A DNA stretch of 64,000 nt from NCBI RefSeq assembly GCF_035974275.1, contig NZ_CP142422.1:1240001-1304000 (forward strand), read 5' to 3'. The notes below the pieces were generated by a model. The model did not search any database, was not told the origin of the DNA, and was given only the letters and a program-made list of their open reading frames with translations. Numbering within the stretch: the first letter of the stretch is position 1; every line of letters begins with the position of its first letter. Shown here piece by piece: positions 27,895 through 35,861 of this stretch. A program made the translations under genes and the position numbers. The stretch comes from Chryseobacterium sp. MYb264 (GTDB taxonomy: Bacteria > Bacteroidota > Bacteroidia > Flavobacteriales > Weeksellaceae).

Positions 27895-27950
27895 GGTTTA
27901 AGGTTTAAGGTTTAAGGTTTAAGGTTTAAGGTTTAAGGTTTAAGGTTTAA
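27895..27950 (+). repeat. Heptanucleotide tandem repeat (GGTTTAA)8
   Basis: Eight perfect copies of GGTTTAA start one base after the GntR stop codon. Perfect short repeats of this type vary readily by slippage. Confidence 0.95.
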
Positions 27951-28016
27951 AAGTTAGTTTTTCACATCTAAAGACTACTCAACTGAGAGAATAATTTTGA
28001 AAAGCTTCACAACATA

Positions 28017-28030
28017 GCGCAATCGATTAC
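28017..28030. promoter_or_regulatory. LacI-operator-like motif upstream of the NTF2-like gene
   Basis: GCGCAATCGATTAC shares the GCAATCGATTAC word with the site before the GH28 at 10747 and lies 38 bases before the start codon. Confidence 0.5.
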
Positions 28031-28067
28031 ATTTAGATTTCAAATAAGAATATGATATAATTTAATT

Positions 28068-28511
28068 ATGATTAAAAGAATAATTTTTGCCATAAGTTTT
28101 ATGATGGCAGTGACTGTTTCAGCACAGAAAATGAATGATCAGGAGGCGGTGACGGCTGCTGCAGAGAAGCTAAGATTAGCGATGGTAAGCGGAGAAAAAT
28201 CAGCTTTGGAAGCGTTGATCTTACCAGAACTCACTTACGGACATTCAGGTGGACATATTGATGATGCTACTGAATTTGTAGAGAAATTAGTCAGTAAAAA
28301 ATCTGATTTTGTGACCATTGACATCACCAATCAAAAAATTGATGTTGTCGGAAACACTGCAATTGTACGTCATCACTTATACGCAACTACTGCTGACGCA
28401 GGAAAAGCGCCGGGCGATGTGACCTTAGATATTCTATTGGTTTGGACGAAAGTGAAAAAAGACTGGAAATTACTGGCAAGACAGGCGGTAAAGTCTGAGA
28501 AGAAGAAATGA
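28068..28511 (+). CDS. Secreted NTF2-like (SnoaL/DUF4440-type) protein
   Basis: The product has 147 residues and a signal peptide ending near VTVSAQ. The mature part is a single NTF2-like cone domain: an N-terminal helix pair (DQEAVTAAAEKLRLAMVSGE, then ALEALILPELTYGHSGGHID) and four strands (FVTIDITNQKIDVVGNTAIV, HHLYATT, DVTLDILLVWTKVKKDWKLL, ARQAV). The family includes small ligand-binding proteins and isomerases, and the exact role is unknown. A LacI-operator-like site lies immediately upstream, suggesting co-control with the pectin genes. A terminator follows the gene. Confidence 0.82.
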   Translation: MIKRIIFAISFMMAVTVSAQKMNDQEAVTAAAEKLRLAMVSGEKSALEALILPELTYGHSGGHIDDATEFVEKLVSKKSDFVTIDITNQKIDVVGNTAIVRHHLYATTADAGKAPGDVTLDILLVWTKVKKDWKLLARQAVKSEKKK

Positions 28512-28532
28512 TTGACCTAGAATATAATAGAT

Positions 28533-28564
28533 AAAATTCGCGGAGTATCCTTTGCGAATTTTTT
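28533..28564 (+). terminator. Terminator of the NTF2-like gene
   Basis: AAAATTCGC pairs with GCGAATTTT, and the second arm runs into TTTTTTG. It lies 22 bases past the stop. Confidence 0.75.
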
Positions 28565-28753
28565 GTTTTGAAACCCGTTATGTTTTGACGCAAAGTTTTT
28601 TATTTATCATGTTGAATATTTTAAGTGAGCAAAGAATTGAATCAATAAACTGATTCTCATTAAGCTCGCTTCTTCAGCGGCTTTGTCGCAATTTTTGCTC
28701 CTTTAAATAATGCTTTTTAATATTAAGTCTTTGCGTTTAAAATTTATTTTATG

Positions 28754-28818
28754 TTTTGGCTAAAGCCAATGGATAATATTCCTAATGAAAAAACGGGCTA
28801 AAACCCGTTCCTATTGAT
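28754..28818. repeat. Dispersed GGCTAAAGCC / AACGGG hairpin element, also terminator of lactate dehydrogenase
   Basis: TTTTGGCTAAAGCC begins a short element that ends AACGGGCTAAAACCCGTT, CCTATTGAT. A sister copy is at 47468-47534. The inner hairpin followed by six T on the minus strand can end the leftward gene that stops at 28905. Confidence 0.7.
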
Positions 28819-28904
28819 CAATTGATTCTATAATATTATTTTCGAAATTGTTTTAATACCCTTCCTCCAACCTCAAACTTCCAGCTTCCGTCATCAAGTT
28901 AAAA

Positions 28905-30056
28905 CTACTTTACCCTAAAATTCTGCAATGCCTCCGGTTTTTCACAGCAAACCTGCTCCATCACCTGTCTGAACTGCATTTTAAGCATTTCAATAATATG
29001 ATCTCCGCCTTTATCGCCTAAAGCTCCGACAGCATACATAAAAGTACGTCCCATAAAGGTAAATTCAGCACCACAGCTTAAGGCACGGGCAACATCCGGA
29101 CCGGTTCTTACCCCGCTGTCCATCATGATTTTAATTTGACCTTTATATTTTTCGCTGATTTCTTTTACCACAGCGATCGTAGATTCACCCGCATCCAGCT
29201 GCCTTCCGCCGTGGTTGGAAATAATCATTCCGTCGAAACCTAAACGTACTGCTTCTTCTGCATCTTCGTCCGAAGCTACGCCTTTAATGACTAATTTTCC
29301 TTTCCATTTATCACGAATGGCTTTAATTCTGTCTGAATTTAGCCTTCCTGAAAACGTTGAATTCATGAACTGTCCCAGCTGTTTCACATTCATGTTTTTA
29401 TCCATGTATTTTTCCATCGTTTTAAAACTTGGAACGCCATGTTTTAATATTTCAAGACACCATTCAGGTTTTGCCAACGCTTGAGAAACATTTCGGAAAT
29501 TCAACTGAGGAGGCATTGCCAGACCGTTTCGTATTTCTTTGGCTCTGTACCCAAAAGTCGGAACATCCGATAAAACACACAAAACGTCGTAACCGGAAGC
29601 TTCACAACGCTCGAGAATATCATCTCTCAACCATTCTTCTCTCGGATGATACAGTTGATACCATGCTTTTCCTTCCGTTAATTCAGCAATTCTTTCAATA
29701 CTGCTCGTCGTAACGGTACTTAAAATAAATGGAATATTATGTTTAAATGCCGCTTTTGCCAGAATTTCAGGTGCATTCGGCCACATTAAACCTTGTAGGC
29801 CAACGGGAGAAATTCCGAAAGGTGCAGAATATTTTACACCAAATAATTCGGTTTCCATGTTGGCTTCGGCATAATTGTTATTCAAATAACGCGGACGAAG
29901 TAAAACATCTCTTAATTCATTGGTATTTCGGTCTCTGTTAATATTTTCATTACAACCTCCATCCAGATATTCGAAAGCAAAACGGGGCATTCTCTTTTTT
30001 GCTCTTTCGATAAGAAGTTCTAGCGAGGCGTAGCGGGTATCAAACGGAAATGACAT
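28905..30056 (-). CDS. lldD: FMN-dependent alpha-hydroxy-acid (L-lactate) dehydrogenase
   Basis: This 383-residue flavoprotein of the L-lactate dehydrogenase/glycolate oxidase family should oxidise L-lactate to pyruvate and feed electrons to the respiratory chain. Family landmarks are FAFEYLDGGCNENINRDRNT near the N-terminus, SPVGLQGLMWPNAPEILAKA, WYQLYHP, VIKGVASDEDAEEAVRLGFD, the catalytic-histidine segment ISNHGGRQLDAGES, and the flavin phosphate segment DSGVRTGPDVARAL with GAEFTFMGR. No signal peptide is seen. It sits at the end of the leftward rhamnose group, so it probably completes the step from L-lactate, made from rhamnose-derived L-lactaldehyde, to pyruvate. The lldD symbol is by family and other 2-hydroxy acids are possible. 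Confidence 0.88.
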   Translation of the reverse strand: MSFPFDTRYASLELLIERAKKRMPRFAFEYLDGGCNENINRDRNTNELRDVLLRPRYLNNNYAEANMETELFGVKYSAPFGISPVGLQGLMWPNAPEILAKAAFKHNIPFILSTVTTSSIERIAELTEGKAWYQLYHPREEWLRDDILERCEASGYDVLCVLSDVPTFGYRAKEIRNGLAMPPQLNFRNVSQALAKPEWCLEILKHGVPSFKTMEKYMDKNMNVKQLGQFMNSTFSGRLNSDRIKAIRDKWKGKLVIKGVASDEDAEEAVRLGFDGMIISNHGGRQLDAGESTIAVVKEISEKYKGQIKIMMDSGVRTGPDVARALSCGAEFTFMGRTFMYAVGALGDKGGDHIIEMLKMQFRQVMEQVCCEKPEALQNFRVK

Positions 30057-30082
30057 AATTTGTTTATCGTTGTGGGTTGATA

Positions 30083-30136
30083 GTTGTTGGTTTTAATATT
30101 TTGCTGTCTGTCAACTGACAACAATCAACCAACAAC
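30083..30136. repeat. Inverted repeat between lactate dehydrogenase and rhamnulokinase genes
   Basis: GTTGTTGGTT and AACCAACAAC are exact reverse complements separated by about 34 bases. A hairpin in the transcript is possible and its role is unknown. Confidence 0.45.
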
Positions 30137-30144
30137 CTAAAATA

Positions 30145-31530
30145 TTATAAATTAAAAATTAAAGGTTGTAGCAAATTCATCTGATAATGCTGCTGCAAAA
30201 ATGTTTCATCAATTTCTTTATTGGAAATCACCATCGACGCTCCCAATGCAGACCCTAATGGCGAATGGGTAGACATCACGCTGTAATCCTGAAAATGGTG
30301 AGACATCAGCTTCATAAATACATCATTATCTGTGAATCCTCCATCAATATAAATGGTATTAATTTCCGAATTTCCGATTGCATTTTTTATGGTATGAATC
30401 TGTAAATCCATCAATTCAATCATTAACTGATGATAAGCTTCCTCAAATGTAGCAAAAGAATTTAAATCTGTTTCGCTGATCATTTTTCTTTTTAATGAAA
30501 TTCCTTCAAAACGGAAATAGACCGCCTGATGCTTCATCAAATGTAAGTACAGATCCTGATCAAACTGTACTTCCCGGTGATAGCCGTACTCTTTTCCGTA
30601 ATGAGCACACAGTTTTTCCACCTGAATTTTATACTCATTACCCATGAAAAAACGGGACGCTTTTACACGTTTTCCGTCGATTCGCATATAATTAAGGCAA
30701 TTATTTTCAATGTCTTCATCCGTTAAGCTTTCATCATTAAATGGATTTAAAGAAATACTCCAGGTTCCTGTTGAAAGTAATAAAAACGGTTCTTTTTTGC
30801 TTAAAATATAAGGCAATAGCGCTGATGAAGAATCATGAATTCCAACCCCGATTTTAATTTTTTTATTTCTGTACGAAGTGTTGATACTTGCTGAAGTCGG
30901 CACAATCGGAGGTAATAAAACATCGATTCCCTCTTCATATACCCAGTTGTGATAATCATTTTTATCGTAGTCCCACAAATTGGTGTGGCAGCCTATCGAA
31001 GTGAATTCCGACACACAAATTCCGGTAAACAGATAGGATAAATACTGAGGTAAGTGAAGACTGTATTTAATCTTTTTAAAGGTTTCGGGATGCTTATATT
31101 TTAACCAAAATAATTGTAACCCTGAGTTCAGCATTCCGGCTTGCGGAGACGCGGTTTCACGTGCAATTTTCAGCTTACTTCCATGTTTTTCGTAGAACAG
31201 ATCAAGGATATCCTGATCCATTGGTTTGGTGTAATTGTACAAAGGCGTCAAAACATTTCCTTTCTGATCCAGATGCACAAAACTCGCTCCATATGTAGAG
31301 AAATTGATGGCCTTTACTTCAAAATTTTCATCATCCAGAATGGCATTGAAATTATCTTTGATCCAGTTTTGTAAGGCTCCAAGATCTTCTGTGGGATAAC
31401 CGTCTTCATCCGTCGTGAGCGGCAATTCTGTATACTCACGAACAATTTCTTTATAATTTTTATCAAATAAAAAGAATTTTTTATTGGTCTTTCCAATATC
31501 AAATACGATGGTTACCTTTTTCTTAGACAT
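30145..31530 (-). CDS. rhaB: FGGY-family carbohydrate kinase, probable L-rhamnulokinase
   Basis: This 461-residue cytoplasmic kinase of the FGGY superfamily opens with the ATP-phosphate loop VFDIGKTNKKFFLFDKNYKE. It continues through INFSTYGASFVHLDQKGNVL, GCHTNLWDYD, GIHDSSSALLPYIL, LLLSTGTWSISLNPF and the adenine-side segment TIYIDGGFTDNDVFMKL. In this neighbourhood (rhamnose isomerase and rhamnulose-1-phosphate aldolase) the substrate is almost surely L-rhamnulose. It differs from classical RhaB in details, so assignment rests partly on context. The gene is 488 bases downstream of the isomerase gene and 88 bases upstream of lactate dehydrogenase. Confidence 0.85.
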   Translation of the reverse strand: MSKKKVTIVFDIGKTNKKFFLFDKNYKEIVREYTELPLTTDEDGYPTEDLGALQNWIKDNFNAILDDENFEVKAINFSTYGASFVHLDQKGNVLTPLYNYTKPMDQDILDLFYEKHGSKLKIARETASPQAGMLNSGLQLFWLKYKHPETFKKIKYSLHLPQYLSYLFTGICVSEFTSIGCHTNLWDYDKNDYHNWVYEEGIDVLLPPIVPTSASINTSYRNKKIKIGVGIHDSSSALLPYILSKKEPFLLLSTGTWSISLNPFNDESLTDEDIENNCLNYMRIDGKRVKASRFFMGNEYKIQVEKLCAHYGKEYGYHREVQFDQDLYLHLMKHQAVYFRFEGISLKRKMISETDLNSFATFEEAYHQLMIELMDLQIHTIKNAIGNSEINTIYIDGGFTDNDVFMKLMSHHFQDYSVMSTHSPLGSALGASMVISNKEIDETFLQQHYQMNLLQPLIFNL

Positions 31531-32018
31531 TCTTGGGATGAATTTTTTTATATTTTAAACACAAATAGCACGAATATTTTTCACTAATTGCACTCATTTT
31601 TTGTTGAGTTTCTTTAACGCAAAGTCCGAAAATATTTTTTTGGACTACTAAACGTTTTAAGTTCGCAAAGGCGTTTCACCCAGCAAAGGGATGCTTTTTT
31701 TAACACCAATAGCACTATTTTTTACTGATTCCTTTTTATTTAAACACAAATTGTACGAATATTTTTTCACTAATGACACTATTTTATAATTGTGACATTT
31801 GCGCAAATAATTTGTGATATTTGTCTTTAACAAACACCATTAAGGAGTGTTCAGTTATTAAAATTCATTAAGAAAAAATCCACTAATTTCTGAAGCAATG
31901 ATGCTTAAAATCTCAATAATCTAAACACTTTCAACCTTAATGATAAAAATATAAGGATACATATAATTAAGGACTTTCGATTGCACCTGAAAGTCCAAAT
32001 TATCAATTTAATACAGGT
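31531..32018. other. Gap with decayed repeats and a TTTGCGCAAA palindrome
   Basis: No gene is seen. The half next to rhamnulokinase holds short degenerate repeat words (CACAAAT...CACGAATATTTT and AACGCAAAG). ATTTGCGCAAAT at 31797-31808 is a perfect palindrome sharing TGCGCAA with the LacI-like sites, and may belong to a separate promoter for the kinase gene. The gap argues against simple read-through from the isomerase. Confidence 0.45.
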
Positions 32019-33299
32019 TTAAAGCCCTGTTGCTTTTACATTTAACCCTCTTTCTGAGATTAAATTTTCTCTTACTTTAAGATTTCTGTACGCCGAAATC
32101 GGGTCTAATGCCGCACCTGTCTGCAATCTCGCCGCTTTTAACAACGGACGAACATCTGTTCTGTACGCATTTTGTAAAATCTCTTGTGCACGAACGACGT
32201 CATTATTCAACTGAGCCTCTTTCAATGCTTTTTGATCTACTAAAAGAGCCTGTGCATAAGCAATTAAGATCGCTTCCAACGATTGAATTAAATCTTCCAA
32301 CGGATCTTTGATATTATGACTGGCATCGATCATCCAGGCCGGATAAGGATTTTGAGGATTGTTCTCGATTCCGTAAACCAATTCGTTGAAAATTAAGAAT
32401 AACGCATAAGGTTTGATTGAACCTACCGTTAAATCATCATCTCCATATTTGCTGTCGTTGAAATGGAAGCCTCCTAGTTTTCCTTTATACATCAATGTGG
32501 CAACAATTTGCTCGATGTTGGAATTCGGTAAATGGTGACCTAAATCTACCAATGTGTAGGCTCTTTCACCGCACGCATTCGCTAACATGAAAGACGTACC
32601 CCAATCCTGAATGGTTGTGGAATAGAAATTCGGTTCGTAAGGTTTATACTCGATGAATAATTTCCAGTCTTCCGGCATTCCTGCGTAGATTTCTTTTAAA
32701 CTTTGCTCTGTTTTTGACAAAGCCGTCTGGAAATTCAATTGTCCCGGAAAACTCGATCCATCTGCCAACCAAACGGTTAAGCTTTTCGAACCTAATTCTT
32801 TTCCTATTCTGACCACTTCTTTATTATGTTCAACCGCGTAAGCTCTAGAATCTTCATTTACAGCATTTAAAGAACCAAACTTATAAGAATGTTTTGCATC
32901 CGCCTGATCCTGAAACGTGTTGGAATTCATGGCATCGAAAATCAGTCCATGGGAAACTGCTTTTTCTTTAATCGCCACCACATCCGTCGGAATATCCCAT
33001 GGAATATGCAAAGAAATCGCTCCTGCAGAATGCGTTAAAGCGTGAATCAATCCAACATCATCTAATTTTTGCTCTAAAGAAGAAGGCTCACCTCCGTAAG
33101 AAAACCTTCCGAAACGGGTTCCTCCTGCTCCCAAAGCCCAACTTGGAATTGCTACCTGAAAATCAGCAATTTTGTTGACAATTTCAGCAACATTTGCTCC
33201 TGATCTTGTTAATTTATCTGATAAATATCCGAAGTCTGAATTGAAGTTTTCAACTTCGTTTTTATTGTTCTGTTCAATGATATCTTTTCCTATAATCAT
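32019..33299 (-). CDS. rhaI: L-rhamnose isomerase (RhaI type)
   Basis: This cytoplasmic TIM-barrel enzyme of about 426 residues converts L-rhamnose to L-rhamnulose with divalent metal ions. It is of the RhaI/Pseudomonas stutzeri type (family length about 430) rather than the E. coli RhaA type. Landmarks are PSWALGAGGTRFGRFSYGGE, SLHIPWDIPTDV, FDAMNSNTFQDQADAKHSYK, KSLTVWLADGSSFPGQLNFQ, LFIEYKPYEPNFYSTTIQDW, VDLGHHLPNSNIEQIVATLM, GGFHFNDSKYGDDDLTVGSI and IDASHNIKDPLEDLIQSLEA, which hold the metal and substrate residues. The frame is open to 33344, but the ATG at 33299 is preferred because the extension crosses a 33-nt palindrome. The aldolase gene lies 195 bases upstream. Confidence 0.92.
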   Translation of the reverse strand: MIIGKDIIEQNNKNEVENFNSDFGYLSDKLTRSGANVAEIVNKIADFQVAIPSWALGAGGTRFGRFSYGGEPSSLEQKLDDVGLIHALTHSAGAISLHIPWDIPTDVVAIKEKAVSHGLIFDAMNSNTFQDQADAKHSYKFGSLNAVNEDSRAYAVEHNKEVVRIGKELGSKSLTVWLADGSSFPGQLNFQTALSKTEQSLKEIYAGMPEDWKLFIEYKPYEPNFYSTTIQDWGTSFMLANACGERAYTLVDLGHHLPNSNIEQIVATLMYKGKLGGFHFNDSKYGDDDLTVGSIKPYALFLIFNELVYGIENNPQNPYPAWMIDASHNIKDPLEDLIQSLEAILIAYAQALLVDQKALKEAQLNNDVVRAQEILQNAYRTDVRPLLKAARLQTGAALDPISAYRNLKVRENLISERGLNVKATGL

Positions 33300-33315
33300 A
33301 ATTTGATTTTTGATT

Positions 33316-33348
33316 AACCATGTCAAGGTTTTAAACCTTGACATGGTT
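33316..33348. repeat. 33-nt palindrome just before the rhamnose isomerase start
   Basis: AACCATGTCAAGGTTT and AAACCTTGACATGGTT are perfect 16-nt arms around one T. The hairpin ends 17 bases before the isomerase ATG and would fold in its leader RNA. Confidence 0.8.
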
Positions 33349-33395
33349 GAATTAGTATTAAATATTTATTTTCGTTCCTTCAATTGCTTTCGAAG

Positions 33396-33485
33396 CTCTC
33401 GCAGCCCGACCTGAGTGGAGCTCTTTTTGTGAGGAGGTACGACGAGCAAAAAAGGGGGAACGGAGGGCGGATTAAGCTGCCCAAA
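33396..33485. repeat. Dispersed GCAGCCCGACCTGAGTGG element, copy 1
   Basis: CTCTCGCAGCCCGACCTGAG through GGAGGGCGGATTAAGCTGCC matches 47577-47668 except for the central segment. The arms GCAGC and GCTGC and an inner CTCTTTTT/AAAAAAG pairing can form a long hairpin. It lies between the aldolase and isomerase genes. Confidence 0.8.
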
Positions 33486-33494
33486 TAAAATAAA

Positions 33495-35597
33495 TTATCT
33501 TGGGAAGGCATTGGCCATTCCGCCATCTACATTAATGATGTTTCCTGTACTTTTATCCAAAATCGCAACACAGGCAAAAACGCCGTTAGCAATATCCTCA
33601 GGAAGGATAATTTCGTTCAAAAGGTTTCTTTTTGCGTAAAATGCAGGTAATTCTTCCACAGAAATTCCGTTGGCTTTTGCACGGCCTTCCGCCCAGGAAC
33701 CTTCCCAGATTTTGCTTCCAACGATAACACCGTCTGGATTTACCACGTTTACTCTGATTTTGTCTGCCGCCAATTCTGCTGCCAATAATCTCGTCATGTG
33801 TTGTTGCGCCGCTTTTGCAGTTCCATAGGCCACGTTGTTGGGTCCGGCAACCAATCCGTTTTTACTTGCAATGTTGACAATATCTCCACCTAAGCCTTGT
33901 TTTTTAACGATCTCAACCCCTGTTTTAACCATTAAAAACTGACCTTTAACCAAAACATCTTCCAGTAAATCCCAGTCTTTTGTCGTTGTGTCTTCCAAAG
34001 ATTTTGAAATCGCCAAACCTGCAGAATGAACGATGATATCTACTCCACCAAAAGCCAAAACTGTTTCTTTGAAAGCATTGGTGATTGCTTCTTCACTCGT
34101 AACGTCGCATAGAACACCAACTGCCTGATCTTTATTATATTTAGAAGTTACCGCATCTAAAGCTTCCTGATTTAAATCTGTGAAAACCACAACCGCGCCT
34201 TCAGCAACCATTTTATCAGCAATTGCCTGTCCGATTCCGCCTCCGGCTCCGGTAACAACGGCGATTTTTCTTGACAATGGCTTTTCTTTCGGCATTCTCT
34301 GAAGTTTTGCCTCTTCCAACAACCAATATTCGATGTCAAAAGCTTCTTGTCTTGGTAATGAAGTGTATTCAGAAATAGCTTCTGCGCCACGCATTACGTT
34401 GATTGCGTTTACATAAAACTCACTTGCAACACGCGTTGTCTGTTTATCTTTTGAGAAACTGAACATTCCCACTCCCGGATAAATGATGATCACCGGGTTT
34501 GGATCACGCATGGCAGGGCTGTTTGGATGCTTGCACGTTTCGTAATATTCTTTGTATTCCTGTCTGTATTGTTCGAAAAGAGGTGTTAATTTTTCAAGAA
34601 CAGCTTTAGAATCCGTTAAATCTTCATTTTTATCTAAAGTTAAAACTAAAGGCTGAATTTTTGTTCTTAAAAAGTGATCCGGGCAAGACGTTCCCAACGG
34701 AGCCAATCTTTCCAAATCATTACTATTGATATATTCCAACACAACATCGCTGTCTGTGAAATGCCCCACCATTCTGCTTTCAGAAGAAGCTAAACCTCTT
34801 AATAAAGGCATGATCTGAGCGGCTTTATTTTTACGTTCGTCAGCAGGAAGAGATTCTACTTTTTGTCCGCCAAAAACCGAACCTTTTTCTTCGATTTTTT
34901 TAGCGATATATTCAGAAGCCATTTCAATCACTTCCAAACTATTGATATAAGATTCGTACGAAGTATCTCCCCAAGTGAACAATCCGTGGCTGCCTAAAAC
35001 GATTCCTCTGATTCCCGGATTATCGTTTAAACATTTTTCTAATTGCAAACCTAAATCGAAACCAGGTCTCTGCCATGGAACCCACCCCATTGTATCTCCC
35101 CAGATTTCTTTAGTAATTGCTTCGCTGTCTTTCGCTGCAGCCACTGCAATAAGAGCATCCGGATGAAGGTGATCGATATGTTTGAATGGAAGTAAACCAT
35201 GAAGAGGCGTATCAATAGAAGGCGCTTTGCTGTCTAAATCGAAGATACAGTGATTGAATAAACCTACCATTCTGTCTTCGTCGGCTAAGCCTTGATAAAC
35301 ATTTTTAAGGTTACGAAGTCTTTCTGTGTACAAACCTGCAATCCCTTTTCTCGTAAGCGTTCCGATGTCTCCACCTGAACCTTTTACCCACATTACCTCC
35401 ACTTCTTCGTTGGTAAGCGGATCTTTTTCGATGGTTTTGCAACTTGTGTTTCCGCCTCCGTAATTGGTAATTCTAAGGTCTGCCCCCAAGATGTTTGAAC
35501 GGTATAAAAATAAAGCAACCTGGTCATCTCCGAAAGATGCTGCTTTTTCATCATCCCACAAATAGTCTACGTATTTGAATGTTTTTACTTTTTCCAT
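33495..35597 (-). CDS. rhaEW: Bifunctional L-rhamnulose-1-phosphate aldolase / L-lactaldehyde dehydrogenase
   Basis: The product is a 700-residue two-domain cytoplasmic enzyme. Residues ~20-400 form a class II aldolase/adducin domain, with ADLRITNYGGGNTSCK, WVKGSGGDIGTLTRKGIAGL, HLHPDALIAV and GIVLGSHGLFTWGDTSYESY. It should split L-rhamnulose-1-phosphate into dihydroxyacetone phosphate and L-lactaldehyde. Residues ~440-700 form a short-chain dehydrogenase with cofactor loop TGAGGGIGQAIA near 450 and catalytic Y-x-x-x-K in VAYGTAKAA near 592. It should oxidise the lactaldehyde to L-lactate. The fused arrangement matches the RhaEW-type enzyme known in Bacillus and Bacteroidota. Upstream (35640-35690) lies a motif shared with the SusC and GH28 promoter regions. 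Confidence 0.93.
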   Translation of the reverse strand: MEKVKTFKYVDYLWDDEKAASFGDDQVALFLYRSNILGADLRITNYGGGNTSCKTIEKDPLTNEEVEVMWVKGSGGDIGTLTRKGIAGLYTERLRNLKNVYQGLADEDRMVGLFNHCIFDLDSKAPSIDTPLHGLLPFKHIDHLHPDALIAVAAAKDSEAITKEIWGDTMGWVPWQRPGFDLGLQLEKCLNDNPGIRGIVLGSHGLFTWGDTSYESYINSLEVIEMASEYIAKKIEEKGSVFGGQKVESLPADERKNKAAQIMPLLRGLASSESRMVGHFTDSDVVLEYINSNDLERLAPLGTSCPDHFLRTKIQPLVLTLDKNEDLTDSKAVLEKLTPLFEQYRQEYKEYYETCKHPNSPAMRDPNPVIIIYPGVGMFSFSKDKQTTRVASEFYVNAINVMRGAEAISEYTSLPRQEAFDIEYWLLEEAKLQRMPKEKPLSRKIAVVTGAGGGIGQAIADKMVAEGAVVVFTDLNQEALDAVTSKYNKDQAVGVLCDVTSEEAITNAFKETVLAFGGVDIIVHSAGLAISKSLEDTTTKDWDLLEDVLVKGQFLMVKTGVEIVKKQGLGGDIVNIASKNGLVAGPNNVAYGTAKAAQQHMTRLLAAELAADKIRVNVVNPDGVIVGSKIWEGSWAEGRAKANGISVEELPAFYAKRNLLNEIILPEDIANGVFACVAILDKSTGNIINVDGGMANAFPR

Positions 35598-35649
35598 TGT
35601 TTATCTTATATTTCTAAAATTCTAAATCAAAATTAGACTGTTATATTGT

Positions 35650-35690
35650 GTACAGCATCCCGTACTATACTGCTTAATGCCTGAATTAAG
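35650..35690. promoter_or_regulatory. GGATGCTGTAC-type motif upstream of the rhamnose aldolase gene
   Basis: Read toward the gene the sequence is AGTATAGTACGGGATGCTGT, then AC. The word GGGATGCTGTAC recurs, with small changes, before the SusC gene and the GH28 gene at 57105. Confidence 0.45.
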
Positions 35691-35793
35691 GATAAATTAA
35701 CGTTTAAATGATTTTTATCAGAATTTATCTTTATATCAGCCTTATTTTGATTATTGGTTATTAATATTTTATGATTTAGTATTTAATTTGCAT

Positions 35794-35840
35794 CATTACC
35801 TATTTAACAACAAAAATGTATTGCCGTTAAATAGGTAATG
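35794..35840. terminator. Long hairpin after SusD
   Basis: CATTACCTATTTAAC and GTTAAATAGGTAATG form a perfect 15-bp stem with a 17-base loop, 22 bases beyond the SusD stop. No U-tract follows on the minus strand, so it may be a transcript-end stabiliser or regulatory hairpin instead of a canonical terminator. Confidence 0.55.
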
Positions 35841-35861
35841 AATATTTTAAGCAGTACTGAA

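Noticed and set aside
27895..27950. Telomere-like repeat implying a linear end
   Set aside because: It is only 56 bases long, internal and flanked by normal genes on both sides.
28905..30056. Isopentenyl-diphosphate isomerase or other FMN barrel
   Set aside because: The SNHGGRQLD segment and the N-terminal FEYLDGGCNE pattern fit lactate/glycolate-type enzymes, and the context fits lactate oxidation.
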